A stretch of 64,000 bases of DNA from Microvirga solisilvae (GTDB lineage: Bacteria; Pseudomonadota; Alphaproteobacteria; Rhizobiales; Beijerinckiaceae). Shown in pieces: positions 17,516 through 27,843 of this stretch. Numbering within the stretch: position 1 is the stretch's first letter; every line of letters begins with the position of its first letter. The stretch spans positions 1 through 64,000 of the forward strand of contig NZ_JAKUCN010000002.1 of NCBI RefSeq assembly GCF_022808595.1, in the 5' to 3' direction. Below the pieces are notes generated by a model, which was not told the origin of the DNA, made no database searches, and saw nothing but the letters and a program-made list of their open reading frames with translations. Both the position numbers and the translations under genes were made by a program.

Positions 17516-18400
17516 TTACGGATTCAACCGTCGGCACAGGCCGTCGAGCTGCTCCAAGGTCTTGTAGCGAATACGCAATTCGCCGCCATTGCCCTTGTGC
17601 TCGATGGAAACCGTGAGGCCCAGCACATCCTGCAGCACGCGTTCCAGCGCGCGGGTATCCGGGTCCTTCTGCACCTTCGGCTTCGCGGCGGATTTCGCTT
17701 CCACCTTGGACGGCTCGGCGTTTTCCGTCTGCGCAATGGACTCGACCTGGCGCACGCTCAGGCCCTGGTCCATCACCTGCTTGGCGACCGACATCGGGTC
17801 CTTCACGGCGAGCAGCGCGCGACCGTGACCGGCGGAAAGCTTGCGATCGACGAGAAGCTTCTTCACCGGATCGGGCAGATCGGTAAGGCGCATCATGTTG
17901 GCGATGTGGCTACGGCTTTTACCGATGATCTTTGAGAGATTCTCCTGCGTATAGGAGAACTCGGCCATCAGGCGCGCATAGCCTTCGGCTTCTTCGATGG
18001 GGTTGAGATCAGCGCGCTGGACGTTTTCGAGAATGGCGTATTCGAGCGAGGTCTTGTCGTCGATATTGACGATGACGACCGGCACTTCGTGCAGGCCCGC
18101 CTTCTGCGATGCGCGCCAGCGGCGCTCGCCGGCAACAATCTCATACGAGTCCATCTTGTTCGGCAAAGGCCGCACGACGATGGGCTGGATGATGCCGCGG
18201 TCCTTAATGGACTGGGTCAGCTCCTGCAGCTCCGTATCCTCGAACACCTTGCGCGGATTGCGCGGATTCGGAACGAGAAACTCGACGGGCACCTTCTTCT
18301 GCCCGCCCTTGTTCGCGCCTTGCATGGTGCCGATCTCGGCACCGACTTCGCCGATCAATGCGGCCAAGCCCCGGCCGAGCGACTTCGCTTCTTTCGCCAT
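17516..18400 (-). CDS. parB: Chromosome partitioning protein ParB
   Basis: CTP-dependent clamp that loads at parS and spreads along DNA to segregate the origin. The 294-residue product has the N-terminal start KSLGRGLAALIGE, the CTP-binding ParB box GERRWRASQKAG (about 90-101) with ENVQRADLNPIEEA, the helix-turn-helix KIIGKSRSHIANMMRL, and a C-terminal dimerisation domain. It is 19 bases downstream of parA in the same operon. Two near-consensus parS sites lie 1.4 and 3.4 kb upstream, in rsmG and between mnmG and mnmE. Confidence 0.97.
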   Translation of the reverse strand: MAKEAKSLGRGLAALIGEVGAEIGTMQGANKGGQKKVPVEFLVPNPRNPRKVFEDTELQELTQSIKDRGIIQPIVVRPLPNKMDSYEIVAGERRWRASQKAGLHEVPVVIVNIDDKTSLEYAILENVQRADLNPIEEAEGYARLMAEFSYTQENLSKIIGKSRSHIANMMRLTDLPDPVKKLLVDRKLSAGHGRALLAVKDPMSVAKQVMDQGLSVRQVESIAQTENAEPSKVEAKSAAKPKVQKDPDTRALERVLQDVLGLTVSIEHKGNGGELRIRYKTLEQLDGLCRRLNP

Positions 18401-18419
18401 TGTTATTCTCTAACTTTGT

Positions 18420-19259
18420 TTAAGCGGCGCGTAAGGAACGCTCACGCTGAATGATTTCGGATGCCAAACGGAGATAGGCCTGCGAACCCGTGCACTTGAT
18501 GTCGTAGAGTAGCACCGGCTTGCCGTGTGACGGTGCCTCGGACACACGCACGTTTCGCGGGATCATGGTCTCGTAAACCTTGTCGCCCATGAACTCGCGC
18601 ACGTCGGCCACCACCTGCCCCGATAGATTGTTGCGGGGGTCAAACATGGTGAGCACCACACCGTGGATCGTGAGTTCCGGGTTGAGGGCCGAACGGACCT
18701 GTTCGACCGTCTTGAGCAACTGACTGAGGCCTTCCAGCGCGAAAAATTCGCATTGGAGAGGCACTAGAACGGCGTCAGCAGCGGTCAAGGCGTTGATGGT
18801 CAAGAGATTCAAAGAAGGCGGGCAATCGATCAAAACATAGGTAAAGGGATCGATTACTTTTTCGGCCATCAGACCCTGAATCGCGATGCGAAGGCGATGA
18901 GCACGGTCGCGCTCGTTCGCAATCTCCAACTCGATGCCAAGCAGGTCGAGAGTCGAGGGTGCAACGTATAATCCGGGCACAACCGTCTCAGTGATGCTCT
19001 CAGCAATCGAGGCTTCACCGGCGAGCACGTGATAGGTCGAGACCTCGCGGCTCTTGCGGTCGATCCCCAGTCCCGTCGAGGCGTTGCCCTGCGGATCGAG
19101 ATCCACGATCAGCACCTTCTCGCCGATGGCGGCGAGCGCCGTGCCAAGATTGATGGCCGTCGTCGTCTTGCCGACGCCACCCTTCTGGTTGGCGAGCACA
19201 AGAATACGGGGCTTCACGCCACGCGCTCCAGCATCAGGTTCGCTGCGGTCGGTCATCAT
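18420..19259 (-). CDS. parA: Chromosome partitioning ATPase ParA
   Basis: Deviant Walker-type ATPase that moves ParB-origin complexes. Motifs are VLANQKGGVGKTTTAINLGTALA (deviant Walker A with the signature first Lys), LIVDLDPQGNASTGLG, and LIDCPPSLNLLTINAL (Walker B). From the ATG at 19259 it has 279 residues ([20 protein letters not shown]). That start overlaps the rsmG stop in the ATGA arrangement and is preferred to a longer in-frame extension reaching 19343 inside rsmG. It is co-transcribed with rsmG and parB. Confidence 0.96.
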   Translation of the reverse strand: MMTDRSEPDAGARGVKPRILVLANQKGGVGKTTTAINLGTALAAIGEKVLIVDLDPQGNASTGLGIDRKSREVSTYHVLAGEASIAESITETVVPGLYVAPSTLDLLGIELEIANERDRAHRLRIAIQGLMAEKVIDPFTYVLIDCPPSLNLLTINALTAADAVLVPLQCEFFALEGLSQLLKTVEQVRSALNPELTIHGVVLTMFDPRNNLSGQVVADVREFMGDKVYETMIPRNVRVSEAPSHGKPVLLYDIKCTGSQAYLRLASEIIQRERSLRAA

Positions 19260-19876
19260 GAATGGCTCTCGATGGAGGTTATGCGAAGAATCCTGGCCTC
19301 GGAATCGGTGCGGCTCGGCAGGATATCTGCCTCGAATGTCCACCTTTTCCGGGCCTCGGTCAATTCGGACTCGGCGTCCCGCCCCTTGGGGAAGAGGCCG
19401 GTTGTCCCCGTTTTCAACATGGGCTCAGTCCATTCCAGCAACTGGGTTAACGAGGCCAGAGCCCGGGCGGAGACCACATCGGCCTTGCCGATGAAGTCGG
19501 GAATCACAGTTTCCAGCCTTGTCGCATGAACCGTGACAGTGGAACCCGTCAGACGCGCCACATGGCGCAGGAAAGAGCATTTGCGGGAATTGCTCTCAAC
19601 GAGATGGACCTTCAGCCCCCTCTCCTGCCCGGCAATGGCGAGCACCAGACCCGGAAAACCGGCTCCGGAGCCGAGGTCGACCCAGGTCTTGGCCTCGGGC
19701 GCCAGCTTCAGAAGCTGGAGGGAATCGACGATGTGGCGGCCCCAGATCTGGTCCAGCGTGGCAGGGCCGACGAGGTTCTTGATCGCCTGCCAGCGGCGAA
19801 GCTCGCGCTCCAGAAGCTCAAGCTTCTCTTGCGTTTCACGTGAAACATTCATGGGGGCAGATACGGCTGCGCTCAT
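19256..19876 (-). CDS. rsmG: 16S rRNA m7G527 methyltransferase RsmG
   Basis: Methylates N7 of G527 in 16S rRNA using S-adenosylmethionine. In the 206 residues the cofactor loop is [19 protein letters not shown] and [16 protein letters not shown] is the following strand. Residues NVSRET near the N-terminus are encoded by a parS site, as is often seen in this gene. The start overlaps the mnmG stop by ATGA, and the stop overlaps the parA start by ATGA, so mnmG-rsmG-parA are translationally coupled. Confidence 0.96.
   Translation of the reverse strand: MSAAVSAPMNVSRETQEKLELLERELRRWQAIKNLVGPATLDQIWGRHIVDSLQLLKLAPEAKTWVDLGSGAGFPGLVLAIAGQERGLKVHLVESNSRKCSFLRHVARLTGSTVTVHATRLETVIPDFIGKADVVSARALASLTQLLEWTEPMLKTGTTGLFPKGRDAESELTEARKRWTFEADILPSRTDSEARILRITSIESHS
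19832..19847. promoter_or_regulatory. parS site within rsmG
   Basis: CGTTTCACGTGAAACA matches the ParB-binding consensus TGTTTCACGTGAAACA at 15 of 16 positions. It lies in the rsmG coding sequence near its start. Confidence 0.88.
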
Positions 19877-21786
19877 GATGCCACCGAATCCATGGCTCGG
19901 GAGCCCCGCGAGGATGATTTCTTGGCATGGGCAGCGAGTAGGGTCAGCGCCGCAGGAGTAATCCCCTCGATCCGAGCTGCCTGACCAAGCGTTTTGGGGC
20001 GGACCAGATCGAGCTTGGCCTTGATCTCGTTCGACAGGCCCGGCAGCCCCTGGAAGTCCAGCGTCTCTTCCAGGACGATTCCCTCATCCCGGCGATACGC
20101 GGCGATATCGGCCTGCTGGCGGTCGAGATAGACGGCGTAGGTCGCGTCCGTTTCCAGGCGCTCCTGAACCTGCGGGCTCACGGCGGCGAGTTCAGGCCAG
20201 GCCTTGGCGAGGTCGTTCCAGCCGATCGTCGGGTAGGACAAGAGTTGATAAGCGGAGCGCCGTACACCGTCCTGGTTCAGGTTGAGACCCTGGCGGGCGG
20301 CCTCCTGAGGGGTCAGGCTCAAGCCCTGGAGTTTCTCGCGGATGGAAAGGATCTCTTCCTGCGACTGCCGGAAATGGGCCTCGCGCTTTGAGCCGACGCA
20401 GCCGATTTCCAGGCCTCTCCCCGTCAGGCGCTCGTCCACATTGTCGATGCGCAGGCTCAGACGGTATTCGGAGCGGGAGGTGAACATGCGGTAGGGCTCA
20501 CTCACGCCCCGGGTGATCAGGTCGTCGATGAGCACGCCGATGTAGGATTCGGCCCGGTCGAAAACCACGCTCTCCTGCCCGGCAGCGCGACGGGCGGCAT
20601 TGATGCCGGCCACAAGCCCCTGGGCTCCTGCCTCCTCATAGCCCGTCGTGCCGTTGATCTGACCGGCCAGAAAGAGGCCCTTCACGGCCTTGGTCTCAAG
20701 TCCGGCGGTGAGATTTCGTGGGTCCACATAATCGTATTCGATGGCATAGGCGGGCTGGATCATCCGCACCTTCTCGAGACCCGGGATATGCGCCAGGAAC
20801 TCCAGCTGCACGTCCTCCGGCAGGGAGGTCGAGATGCCATTGGGATAGACGGTGATGTCGTCGAGCCCTTCCGGCTCCAGGAAGATCTGGTGGCCGTCCC
20901 GGTCCCCGAAACGCACCACCTTGTCCTCGATGGAGGGGCAATAGCGCGGGCCGGTGCCCTGGATATCGCCGGAATACATGGCCGAGCGGTGCAGGTTGCC
21001 CCGGATCAGCTCATGCACCTTGGCCGTCGTGCGGGTGATACCGCATTCGATCTGAGGCGTGGTGATCCTGTCGGTCAGGAGCGAAAACGGCACCGGATCC
21101 TCATCCGCCGCCTGCTTGTCGACGCCTGACCAGTCGATGGTGCGGCCATCAAGGCGCGGAGGCGTACCGGTCTTCAGGCGGCCAAGGGTGAAGCCGAGCC
21201 GGGCGAAAGTCTTCGGCAAGCCGAGCGATGGGCGCTCGCCCATGCGGCCTGCGGGGATCTTTTTCTCGCCGATATGGATGAGGCCGGAAAGGAAGGTACC
21301 GGTGGTAATGACCACGGCACCCGTCACAAGCGTCCGGCCGTCAGCTAGGAGAAGGCCGGTCACACGCCCGTCCTGTACGACCAGATCGTCCGCCTCCCCT
21401 TCCACGATGGTGAGGTTCTGGGTTCCAAGCAGCTCCGCCTGCATGGCGCGGGCATAAAGCTTCCGGTCGGCCTGGGTGCGCGGGCCGCGCACAGCAGGGC
21501 CCTTGCGGCGATTCAAGAGACGGAACTGGATTCCTGCCTTGTCGGCGATACGTCCCATGACGCCATCGAGGGCGTCGATCTCGCGAACCAGATGGCCCTT
21601 GCCGAGACCGCCGATGGCCGGGTTGCAGGACATGGCGCCCACGGTCGCGAGCTTATGCGTGACAAGAGCCGTGCGCGCGCCCATGCGCGCCGAGGCGGCG
21701 GCGGCCTCAGCACCGGCATGGCCACCACCGACCACGACCACATCGAAGATGTCAGGCGTCAAAATCTGACTCACGGGAAACTCCAT
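19873..21786 (-). CDS. mnmG: tRNA uridine-5-carboxymethylaminomethyl modification enzyme MnmG (GidA)
   Basis: FAD enzyme that with MnmE modifies the wobble uridine of several tRNAs. The 637 residues start with the dinucleotide fold [16 protein letters not shown]. GidA signatures are [20 protein letters not shown] and [20 protein letters not shown]. The C-terminal helical domain ends in a Ser/Arg-rich tail. It forms an operon with rsmG downstream. The 190-base gap to mnmE holds a parS site. Confidence 0.97.
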   Translation of the reverse strand: MEFPVSQILTPDIFDVVVVGGGHAGAEAAAASARMGARTALVTHKLATVGAMSCNPAIGGLGKGHLVREIDALDGVMGRIADKAGIQFRLLNRRKGPAVRGPRTQADRKLYARAMQAELLGTQNLTIVEGEADDLVVQDGRVTGLLLADGRTLVTGAVVITTGTFLSGLIHIGEKKIPAGRMGERPSLGLPKTFARLGFTLGRLKTGTPPRLDGRTIDWSGVDKQAADEDPVPFSLLTDRITTPQIECGITRTTAKVHELIRGNLHRSAMYSGDIQGTGPRYCPSIEDKVVRFGDRDGHQIFLEPEGLDDITVYPNGISTSLPEDVQLEFLAHIPGLEKVRMIQPAYAIEYDYVDPRNLTAGLETKAVKGLFLAGQINGTTGYEEAGAQGLVAGINAARRAAGQESVVFDRAESYIGVLIDDLITRGVSEPYRMFTSRSEYRLSLRIDNVDERLTGRGLEIGCVGSKREAHFRQSQEEILSIREKLQGLSLTPQEAARQGLNLNQDGVRRSAYQLLSYPTIGWNDLAKAWPELAAVSPQVQERLETDATYAVYLDRQQADIAAYRRDEGIVLEETLDFQGLPGLSNEIKAKLDLVRPKTLGQAARIEGITPAALTLLAAHAKKSSSRGSRAMDSVAS

Positions 21787-21831
21787 GCCTGGGGTCTATG
21801 GCCTCGCAGCAGAGAGGTCAAAAGGGCAAAA

Positions 21832-21847
21832 TGTTCCACGTGAAACA
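21832..21847. promoter_or_regulatory. parS site between mnmG and mnmE
   Basis: TGTTCCACGTGAAACA matches the ParB consensus at 15 of 16 positions (one T to C change). It lies 45 bases upstream of the mnmG start codon. It is about 2 kb from the parS site in rsmG and about 7.5 kb from the proposed origin. Confidence 0.88.
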
Positions 21848-21977
21848 TTCACCCCTGCCCACCGGTTCTGCACACGATTCACACAGGCTGTGCAGAAGCG
21901 ATTCAGCACCATTCAACCGATTCGTGAACAGGCCTTCCGAAGAGTCACACAGATTCGCTTTATCGTTACCCGAGCCG

Positions 21978-23288
21978 CTATTTGCCGATGCAGAAGCTGG
22001 AAAACAGGCGATCCAGCACATCCTCAACATCGACGCGACCAGTAATCTCGCCCACGGCGCGGGCCGCCAAGCGGACTTCCTCAGCGGACAATTCCAACGG
22101 ACCGCCACTTGCTAACAGGGCGCGGCCAGCAGCTAGGCACTGAAGGGCGCGCTCAAGAGCCTTGCGATGACGCTCCCGGGTGAGGATCGCATCGCCCTGC
22201 CCAAGTGCTTCTTCGGCCTCCCGTTCGAGCGCGGCGATCAAGTCGGGAATCCCCTCCCCCGTCGAGGCAGAGATGAGGACATCGCAATCGTGACGGTTCC
22301 GATTCAAATCGGTCTTGGTCCCGACCTTCAGAAGACGGCGGGCGGGTGGAGCTTTTGTCTCCTCGCCTTCCGGGGGGACGAGCCAGAGCACGAGGTCGGC
22401 ATTCTCGGCACGGGCGCGAGCACGGGAGACGCCCTCCTGCTCGATCACATCTGCGCTTTCCCGCAGGCCTGCCGTATCGACGATGACAACAGGTAGACCG
22501 CGGAGATCGCAATGGACCTCGATCACGTCACGGGTGGTTCCGGCAATGGGTGAGACGATGGCCACATCCCTCCGGGCGAGCGCATTGAGCAAAGTGGACT
22601 TACCCGCGTTGGGCGGACCCGCGAGCACGACGGTGAAGCCCTCGCGCAGACGCTCGCCGCTACGGTTCGATAGGGCCTGCCCGATCTCGGCATGAAGGTT
22701 GTCGAGCCGCTGCAGAATGTCCGCCTCCAGATCCTCCGGCACATCGCCCTCATCGGAAAAGTCGAGGCTCGCTTCGAGCAAGGCGAGAGCCAGCAGGATC
22801 CCTTCGCGCCAGCGCTCGGCAGCGTTGCCCAGGCGGCCTTCGAGCTGGAACATGGCCTGACGGCGCTGGGCCTCGGTCTCGGCGTCGATCACATCGGCGA
22901 GGCCTTCGACCTGGGAAAGATCCATCCGTCCGTTGAGGAAGGCGCGGCGGGTGAACTCCCCTGCTTCGGCCGGGCGACAATTCGGGATGCTACTGAGGAC
23001 CTTGAGTATCGCCGCCCGTGTGGCGAGGCCGCCATGGATATGGAGCTCCGCCTGATCCTCCCCCGTGAAGCTGCGTGGTCCCGGCATCCAGAGCACCAAC
23101 GCCTGATCGAGCGGCTCACCGGTCTTTGACTCGCGCAGGATACGGACGGCGGCATGGCGGGGCTCCGGCACGGAGCCGCCGAGGCTCTCCAGAATGGTCC
23201 GGCTCTCAGGCCCGCTGATCCGGATGATGCACACGGCCGCGCGGCCATGGCCGGAGGCGGTGGCGAAGATGGTGTCATCCGAACGCAT
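21978..23288 (-). CDS. mnmE: tRNA modification GTPase MnmE (TrmE)
   Basis: Partner of MnmG. In the 436 residues, an N-terminal tetrahydrofolate-binding domain (DTIFATASGHGRAAVCIIRI) is followed by a helical domain. The inserted Ras-like G domain has GPPNAGKSTLLNAL (about residue 223), the switch segment IAGTTRDVIE and DTAGLRES. The protein ends with the invariant C-terminal motif CIGK. Length is normal. It is divergent from the thioredoxin-domain gene at 23427. Confidence 0.97.
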   Translation of the reverse strand: MRSDDTIFATASGHGRAAVCIIRISGPESRTILESLGGSVPEPRHAAVRILRESKTGEPLDQALVLWMPGPRSFTGEDQAELHIHGGLATRAAILKVLSSIPNCRPAEAGEFTRRAFLNGRMDLSQVEGLADVIDAETEAQRRQAMFQLEGRLGNAAERWREGILLALALLEASLDFSDEGDVPEDLEADILQRLDNLHAEIGQALSNRSGERLREGFTVVLAGPPNAGKSTLLNALARRDVAIVSPIAGTTRDVIEVHCDLRGLPVVIVDTAGLRESADVIEQEGVSRARARAENADLVLWLVPPEGEETKAPPARRLLKVGTKTDLNRNRHDCDVLISASTGEGIPDLIAALEREAEEALGQGDAILTRERHRKALERALQCLAAGRALLASGGPLELSAEEVRLAARAVGEITGRVDVEDVLDRLFSSFCIGK

Positions 23289-23426
23289 GAGTTTGACCCT
23301 CTATGGACCTCTGACCCAATCGGGCGATTATGGTTGAAGAACGCTTAACGCGAGACGGAACAAGGATCGGTTCTGATCCGAATCGATCAACCCTTTTCAC
23401 GTGACGTCTCATTCGGAGCAGGATCC

Positions 23427-25433
23427 ATGAACCGTCTCGGAAATGCCAGTTCGCCCTATCTCCTGCAGCACCGGGACAATCCTGTCCATTGGTGGGAATG
23501 GGGACCGGAGGCGCTTGCCGAGGCGAAGCGGCTGAACAAGCCCATCCTCATCTCCATCGGCTATGCCGCGTGCCACTGGTGTCATGTGATGGCCCACGAG
23601 AGCTTCGAGGATCCCGGCGTGGCTGCGGTCATGAACGAGCTCTACGTGAACATCAAGGTCGACCGGGAGGAGCGGCCCGATGTGGACCATGTCTATATGA
23701 GTGCGCTCCACCTTCTCGGCGAACAGGGCGGCTGGCCGCTCACCATGTTCCTGACGCCGGAGGGGGAGCCCTTCTGGGGTGGTACCTATTTCCCGAAAGA
23801 GCCGAAGTTCGGCCGGCCCGGCTTCGTGCAGGTGCTCAATGAGATCAGCCGCCTCTATCACGCGGAGCCGGAGCGCATCCTCAAGAACCGGGATGCCTTG
23901 AAAGCGCATCTCGCGAAAGGTGCGGAATCCGATGGCGGGTCTCTCAGTCTCGCCGATCTCGACCGGATGGGCCTGCGCCTGTCGGAGCTGATCGACACGC
24001 AGCATGGCGGTCTCCAGGGCGCGCCGAAATTCCCCAACCCGCCGATCCTCGAATATCTCCTGCGCTATACCCGTCGCACCAACGACGCGGATGCCCGCGC
24101 GAAATTTCTTCTGACGATGGAGCAGATGGCGCTCGGCGGAATCCACGACCATCTCGGCGGAGGCTTCGCCCGCTACTCGGTGGATGAGCGCTGGCTCGTG
24201 CCGCATTTCGAGAAGATGCTCTACGACAATGCGCAGCTGCTGGAGCTCTACGCGCTGGCTTATGCAGAGACCGGACGCGCGCTGTTCAAGGATGCGGCGG
24301 ACGGCATCGTCATCTGGCTCGAGCGGGAGATGGTGACGCCGGAAGGAGCCTTCGCCTCGAGTCTCGATGCGGATTCGGAAGGCGAGGAAGGTCGCTTCTA
24401 TGTGTGGAGCCTCAGTGAAATCCGTGACGTGCTTGGCGATGAAGACGCAGCCTTCTTCGCGAAAGTTTACGACATCACCGAGGAAGGAAACTTCGAAGGC
24501 CACAACATTCCGAACCGGCTGATCACGGGCGAGGCCCCTGCTCCGGTCGAAGAGCGTCTTGCGATCATGCGCGCGAAATTGCTGGAGCGTCGCGCATCAC
24601 GTGTGCGTCCTGGACTCGATGACAAGGTGCTGGCCGATTGGAATGGGATGATGATGTCCGCCCTCGTGCGCGCCGCTCCCCTCCTCGATCATCCGGAATG
24701 GATCGCGCTCGCCGCACGTGCCTATCGTTTCATCTCCGCTTCGATGAGCCGCGATGGCAGGCTCGGACATTCCTGGCGCGAAGGCTCGCTGATCTTTCCC
24801 GGCTTCGCGCTCGATCATGCGGCCATGATGCGGGCGGCGCTGGCTTTGCATGAAGCAACGGGTGACGCCTCTTACATGCGCGATGCACGAACCTGGCGCG
24901 ATGTGCTGCTTGCCGAATTCATGATCGAAGAGAGCGGATGTCTCGCCATGACGGCAAGGAGCGCCGACCCGCTCGTCGTCAGGCCCCAGCCCACTCATGA
25001 CGAAGCGGTGCCCAATGCCAACGGCGTGTTCGCGGAAGCGCTGGTGCGGCTGGCGCAAATTACGGAAACGCAAACCGATCACCAACGGGCCACGCAGATC
25101 CTGACCTCACTCGTCGGCATCGCCCGCTCCTCCCCGCTCGGTCACACCTCGATCCTGAATGCGCTCGATCTTCACCTGCGGGGGTTGAGCATTCTCATCA
25201 CGGGAGACGATGCAGAGCCGCTTCATGCGGCAGCCTTGCAGATACCCTATCTCGACCGCAGCGTGAGATGGTTGAACGACGATGAGGTGCTGGATGAAAA
25301 CCATCCGGCGAAGGCTCTCCCTTCATCGCGTGAAGGTGCGCAAGCACTCGTCTGCGCAGGCCAACGCTGTTCGCTCCCGCTCAAGACGCCGGATGCTCTG
25401 ACGGCTCGGGTGAAGGAGATGCTGTCGGCGTAG
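23427..25433 (+). CDS. Thioredoxin-domain protein of the YyaL/SSP411 (DUF255) family
   Basis: A 668-residue cytosolic protein. The first 160 residues form a thioredoxin-like domain starting [19 protein letters not shown], with a CHWC active-site motif in [16 protein letters not shown]. The rest is a six-hairpin alpha/alpha barrel like that of sugar epimerases ([32 protein letters not shown]). The family is widely conserved but its reaction is not established. It is transcribed divergently from mnmE and interrupts the usual mnmE-rho neighbourhood. Confidence 0.92.
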   Translation: MNRLGNASSPYLLQHRDNPVHWWEWGPEALAEAKRLNKPILISIGYAACHWCHVMAHESFEDPGVAAVMNELYVNIKVDREERPDVDHVYMSALHLLGEQGGWPLTMFLTPEGEPFWGGTYFPKEPKFGRPGFVQVLNEISRLYHAEPERILKNRDALKAHLAKGAESDGGSLSLADLDRMGLRLSELIDTQHGGLQGAPKFPNPPILEYLLRYTRRTNDADARAKFLLTMEQMALGGIHDHLGGGFARYSVDERWLVPHFEKMLYDNAQLLELYALAYAETGRALFKDAADGIVIWLEREMVTPEGAFASSLDADSEGEEGRFYVWSLSEIRDVLGDEDAAFFAKVYDITEEGNFEGHNIPNRLITGEAPAPVEERLAIMRAKLLERRASRVRPGLDDKVLADWNGMMMSALVRAAPLLDHPEWIALAARAYRFISASMSRDGRLGHSWREGSLIFPGFALDHAAMMRAALALHEATGDASYMRDARTWRDVLLAEFMIEESGCLAMTARSADPLVVRPQPTHDEAVPNANGVFAEALVRLAQITETQTDHQRATQILTSLVGIARSSPLGHTSILNALDLHLRGLSILITGDDAEPLHAAALQIPYLDRSVRWLNDDEVLDENHPAKALPSSREGAQALVCAGQRCSLPLKTPDALTARVKEMLSA

Positions 25434-25484
25434 GAACAGGAACGCGACCCGGAGATTTCATCTCCGACAGCCCTGGGAGCGGCC

Positions 25485-25583
25485 ATGTTCTTTTTCTTCT
25501 CGAACCGACTCGGATGCGCAGGTTCGCTCCTGATTTCCGCAGGCCTCACTTTGCTCATCCTGTTTCTGATGGGCGTGTTCTGA
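25485..25583 (+). CDS. 32-residue membrane peptide
   Basis: A very short frame, MFFFFSNRLGCAGSLLISAG followed by a Leu-rich helix ending GVF, with GGGAGC just upstream of the ATG. It has one transmembrane helix. Similar tiny proteins beginning with an aromatic run and SNRLGC-GSLL are, from memory, common and usually unannotated in Rhizobiales. It follows the DUF255 gene by 51 bases and converges on rho. Function is unknown. Confidence 0.6.
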   Translation: MFFFFSNRLGCAGSLLISAGLTLLILFLMGVF

Positions 25584-25596
25584 ATCCAAACAAAAA

Positions 25597-25622
25597 CCCC
25601 ACCCTCCGCGAGGAGGATGGGG
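25597..25622 (-). terminator. Rho-gene intrinsic terminator
   Basis: CCCCACCCTCC and GGAGGATGGGG form a stem with one internal mismatch and a four-base loop. On the minus strand it is followed by GTTTTTG. It lies 28 bases past the rho stop codon. It may also stop the small-peptide transcript from the other side. Confidence 0.7.
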
Positions 25623-25650
25623 CGATGTTGAAAGCCTGACGTTTTGGCGA

Positions 25651-26916
25651 TCAGGTGTTCATCGAGTCGAAGAACTCGCCGTTCGACTTGGTCTGACGCA
25701 GCTTGTCGAGCAGGAACTCGATCGCGTCCACCGTGCCCATCGGGTTGAGGATGCGGCGCAGCACGTACATCTTCTTGAGCGTATCGCTCGGCACCAGCAG
25801 CTCTTCCTTACGGGTGCCGGAGCGGGTGATGTCGATGGCCGGGAAGGTGCGCTTGTCGGCAACCTTGCGGTCAAGGATGATTTCCGAGTTACCGGTGCCC
25901 TTGAACTCTTCGAAGATCACTTCGTCCATGCGCGAGCCGGTATCGATGAGCGCCGTCGCGATGATGGTGAGCGAACCGCCCTCCTCGATGTTACGCGCCG
26001 CACCGAAGAAGCGCTTCGGGCGCTGGAGCGCGTTGGCGTCGACACCGCCGGTGAGCACCTTGCCGGAGGACGGAACCACCGTGTTGTAGGCGCGGCCCAG
26101 ACGGGTGATCGAGTCGAGCAGGATGACCACGTCGCGGCCATGCTCCACGAGGCGCTTGGCCTTCTCGATCACCATCTCGGCCACCTGCACGTGGCGGGTC
26201 GCCGGCTCGTCGAAGGTGGAGGCGACGACCTCGCCCTTCACGGAGCGCTGCATGTCGGTGACTTCCTCGGGACGCTCGTCGATGAGCAGCACGATGAGGT
26301 AGCACTCGGGATGGTTGGTGGTGATCGACTGCGCCACGTTCTGCATGAGAACCGTCTTACCGGTACGCGGCGGCGCGACGATGAGCGCGCGCTGGCCCTT
26401 ACCGATGGGCGAGACGATGTCGATGATGCGCGGCGAGTAATCCTTCCTCGTCGGATCGTCGATTTCGAGCTTGAAGCGCTCTTGCGGGAAGAGCGGCGTC
26501 AGGTTGTCGAAGTGAACCTTGTGCCTGATCTTCTCAGGGTCTTCGAAATTGATCGTGTTGACCTTGAGCAGGGCGAAGTAGCGCTCGCCCTCCTTTGGGC
26601 CGCGGATCGGGCCGTCCACCGTATCGCCGGTGCGCAGGCCAAATTTGCGGATCTGGCTGGGCGACACATAGATGTCGTCCGGGCCGGGCAGGTAGTTCGA
26701 ATCGGCCGAGCGGAGGAAGCCGAAGCCGTCCTGCAGCACCTCGACCACGCCCGCGCCGATGATCTCGACTTCCCGTGCGGCAAGCTGCTTGAGGATGGCG
26801 AACATGAGCTCCTGCTTGCGCATCGTGCTCGCGTTCTCGACCTCGAGCTCCTCGGCGAAGGTGATGAGTTCGGTGGCGGATTTGGATTTCAGGTCTTGAA
26901 GTTTGATTTCCCTCAT
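25651..26916 (-). CDS. rho: Transcription termination factor Rho
   Basis: Hexameric RNA helicase that ends transcription. The 421 residues start [20 protein letters not shown]. The cold-shock-type RNA-binding domain has [20 protein letters not shown]. The ATPase core has [12 protein letters not shown] (Walker A), [13 protein letters not shown] and [16 protein letters not shown]. The ATG at 26916 is chosen because it matches the family N-terminus; an in-frame extension to 27003 looks like leader. A small hairpin lies in its long leader, where rho genes are often autoregulated. Confidence 0.97.
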   Translation of the reverse strand: MREIKLQDLKSKSATELITFAEELEVENASTMRKQELMFAILKQLAAREVEIIGAGVVEVLQDGFGFLRSADSNYLPGPDDIYVSPSQIRKFGLRTGDTVDGPIRGPKEGERYFALLKVNTINFEDPEKIRHKVHFDNLTPLFPQERFKLEIDDPTRKDYSPRIIDIVSPIGKGQRALIVAPPRTGKTVLMQNVAQSITTNHPECYLIVLLIDERPEEVTDMQRSVKGEVVASTFDEPATRHVQVAEMVIEKAKRLVEHGRDVVILLDSITRLGRAYNTVVPSSGKVLTGGVDANALQRPKRFFGAARNIEEGGSLTIIATALIDTGSRMDEVIFEEFKGTGNSEIILDRKVADKRTFPAIDITRSGTRKEELLVPSDTLKKMYVLRRILNPMGTVDAIEFLLDKLRQTKSNGEFFDSMNT

Positions 26917-27019
26917 CGGGGAACACTCTCGGGGTAAAAAGCGCGGATGGAAAAAGCTGCGCGGGGAGATCGGGGGAATGTTCGACAGGGCCGCTCCGTT
27001 CACCAGAGGTGACTTGAAA

Positions 27020-27035
27020 GAGCCCTGTGGGGCTC
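27020..27035 (-). promoter_or_regulatory. Hairpin in the rho leader
   Basis: GAGCCC and GGGCTC form a perfect 6-pair stem with a four-base loop, about 100 bases before the rho start. On the minus strand it is followed by TTTCAAG. It could be a weak attenuator or the terminator of the upstream acetyltransferase gene. Confidence 0.3.
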
Positions 27036-27117
27036 GTGCAGCGCAACCTGTCTTTTATGGAAGAGAACTTCTTTATAGCCGTGTTTTCGGGTTTTCTCAA
27101 GCCCCCTTCGGGGTGGA

Positions 27118-27843
27118 TCAGGCGGAGCGCACCCAGACCCGCAAAGTCCCGATGGGCCGGAAACCATTCCTGCAGGCCGCATCGAGATCGTTTCCACGCT
27201 CATAACCGACAAGCGGCATAGAAGGGTTGTGCCTGGTTGCGCAGGCCGCGAGAGCTTGCCAAGCTAGATCCTCATAACCGGGATCGGTGAAAACATTCGA
27301 GAGACCGACAGCGCCTGCGCTTCTCGACAGAACCCCGCCGCCGATGGGAATACCCAATCGCTCGACCCTTACGAAAAGAATGGAAGGGTCTTGGAGAAGA
27401 ATCGGCTTGAAGGGAAGGGAAACGATGGAGGCATCGTCACCTACCCAGGCTTTCGACCAAGCCGCCAGCTCCGCTTCAGTACGCACGATCCGAGCCGTCA
27501 CCTCATTCAGTACATGACCTTTCGCGGAAGGATCGCGACAGATCCAGGTCGCCTCGAAAAACGGGGTGAAGTTCAACGCTGTCAGATCGAGTTCCGCAAA
27601 GCTGTCCTTCACGGCCCAGGCGCGTTGAGGCTGTGCCGCGATAGCATCGGAAACGAGCGGGAGAATATCGCCTGTCATTTTCTTTCCGGCGAGCGTCACC
27701 GCATCGGGATAGAAGCGCGGCGTGCCGTGCTGGTTGATCCAGAGCGCATCGCGAAACACGCCGCCCTTTCCGTTCGCGCGGCACACGGCATCGCACCATT
27801 CCGCATTGTTGCGCGCGGCCAGGGTAACCAGTTCGTCTGTCAC
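27118..27843 (-). CDS. GNAT-like N-acetyltransferase
   Basis: A 241-residue protein starting at a GTG directly abutting the hemJ stop. The first half (CDAVCRANGKGGVFRDALWI) is a poorly conserved lead domain. The second half looks like a GNAT fold: IPIGGGVLSRSAGAVGLSNVF (the strand before the acetyl-CoA loop), YEDLAWQALAACATRHNPS, and VGYERGNDLDAACRNGFRPIG, the usual YExxxxxxAxxxxGF end. The substrate is unknown. Its position in the hemE-hemJ operon suggests co-transcription, not a haem role. Confidence 0.7.
   Translation of the reverse strand: MTDELVTLAARNNAEWCDAVCRANGKGGVFRDALWINQHGTPRFYPDAVTLAGKKMTGDILPLVSDAIAAQPQRAWAVKDSFAELDLTALNFTPFFEATWICRDPSAKGHVLNEVTARIVRTEAELAAWSKAWVGDDASIVSLPFKPILLQDPSILFVRVERLGIPIGGGVLSRSAGAVGLSNVFTDPGYEDLAWQALAACATRHNPSMPLVGYERGNDLDAACRNGFRPIGTLRVWVRSA

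Noticed and set aside
23390-23410. TTTTCACGTGAC near the DUF255 start as a third parS site
   Set aside because: Only 10 of 16 positions match the consensus; the right half is wrong. Half-site matches in hemE (near 29195) and smr (near 36320) were rejected for the same reason.
27100-27120. CCCC-GAA-GGGG hairpin beyond the acetyltransferase gene as a terminator
   Set aside because: No T-run follows on the minus strand, and the hairpin is very short.
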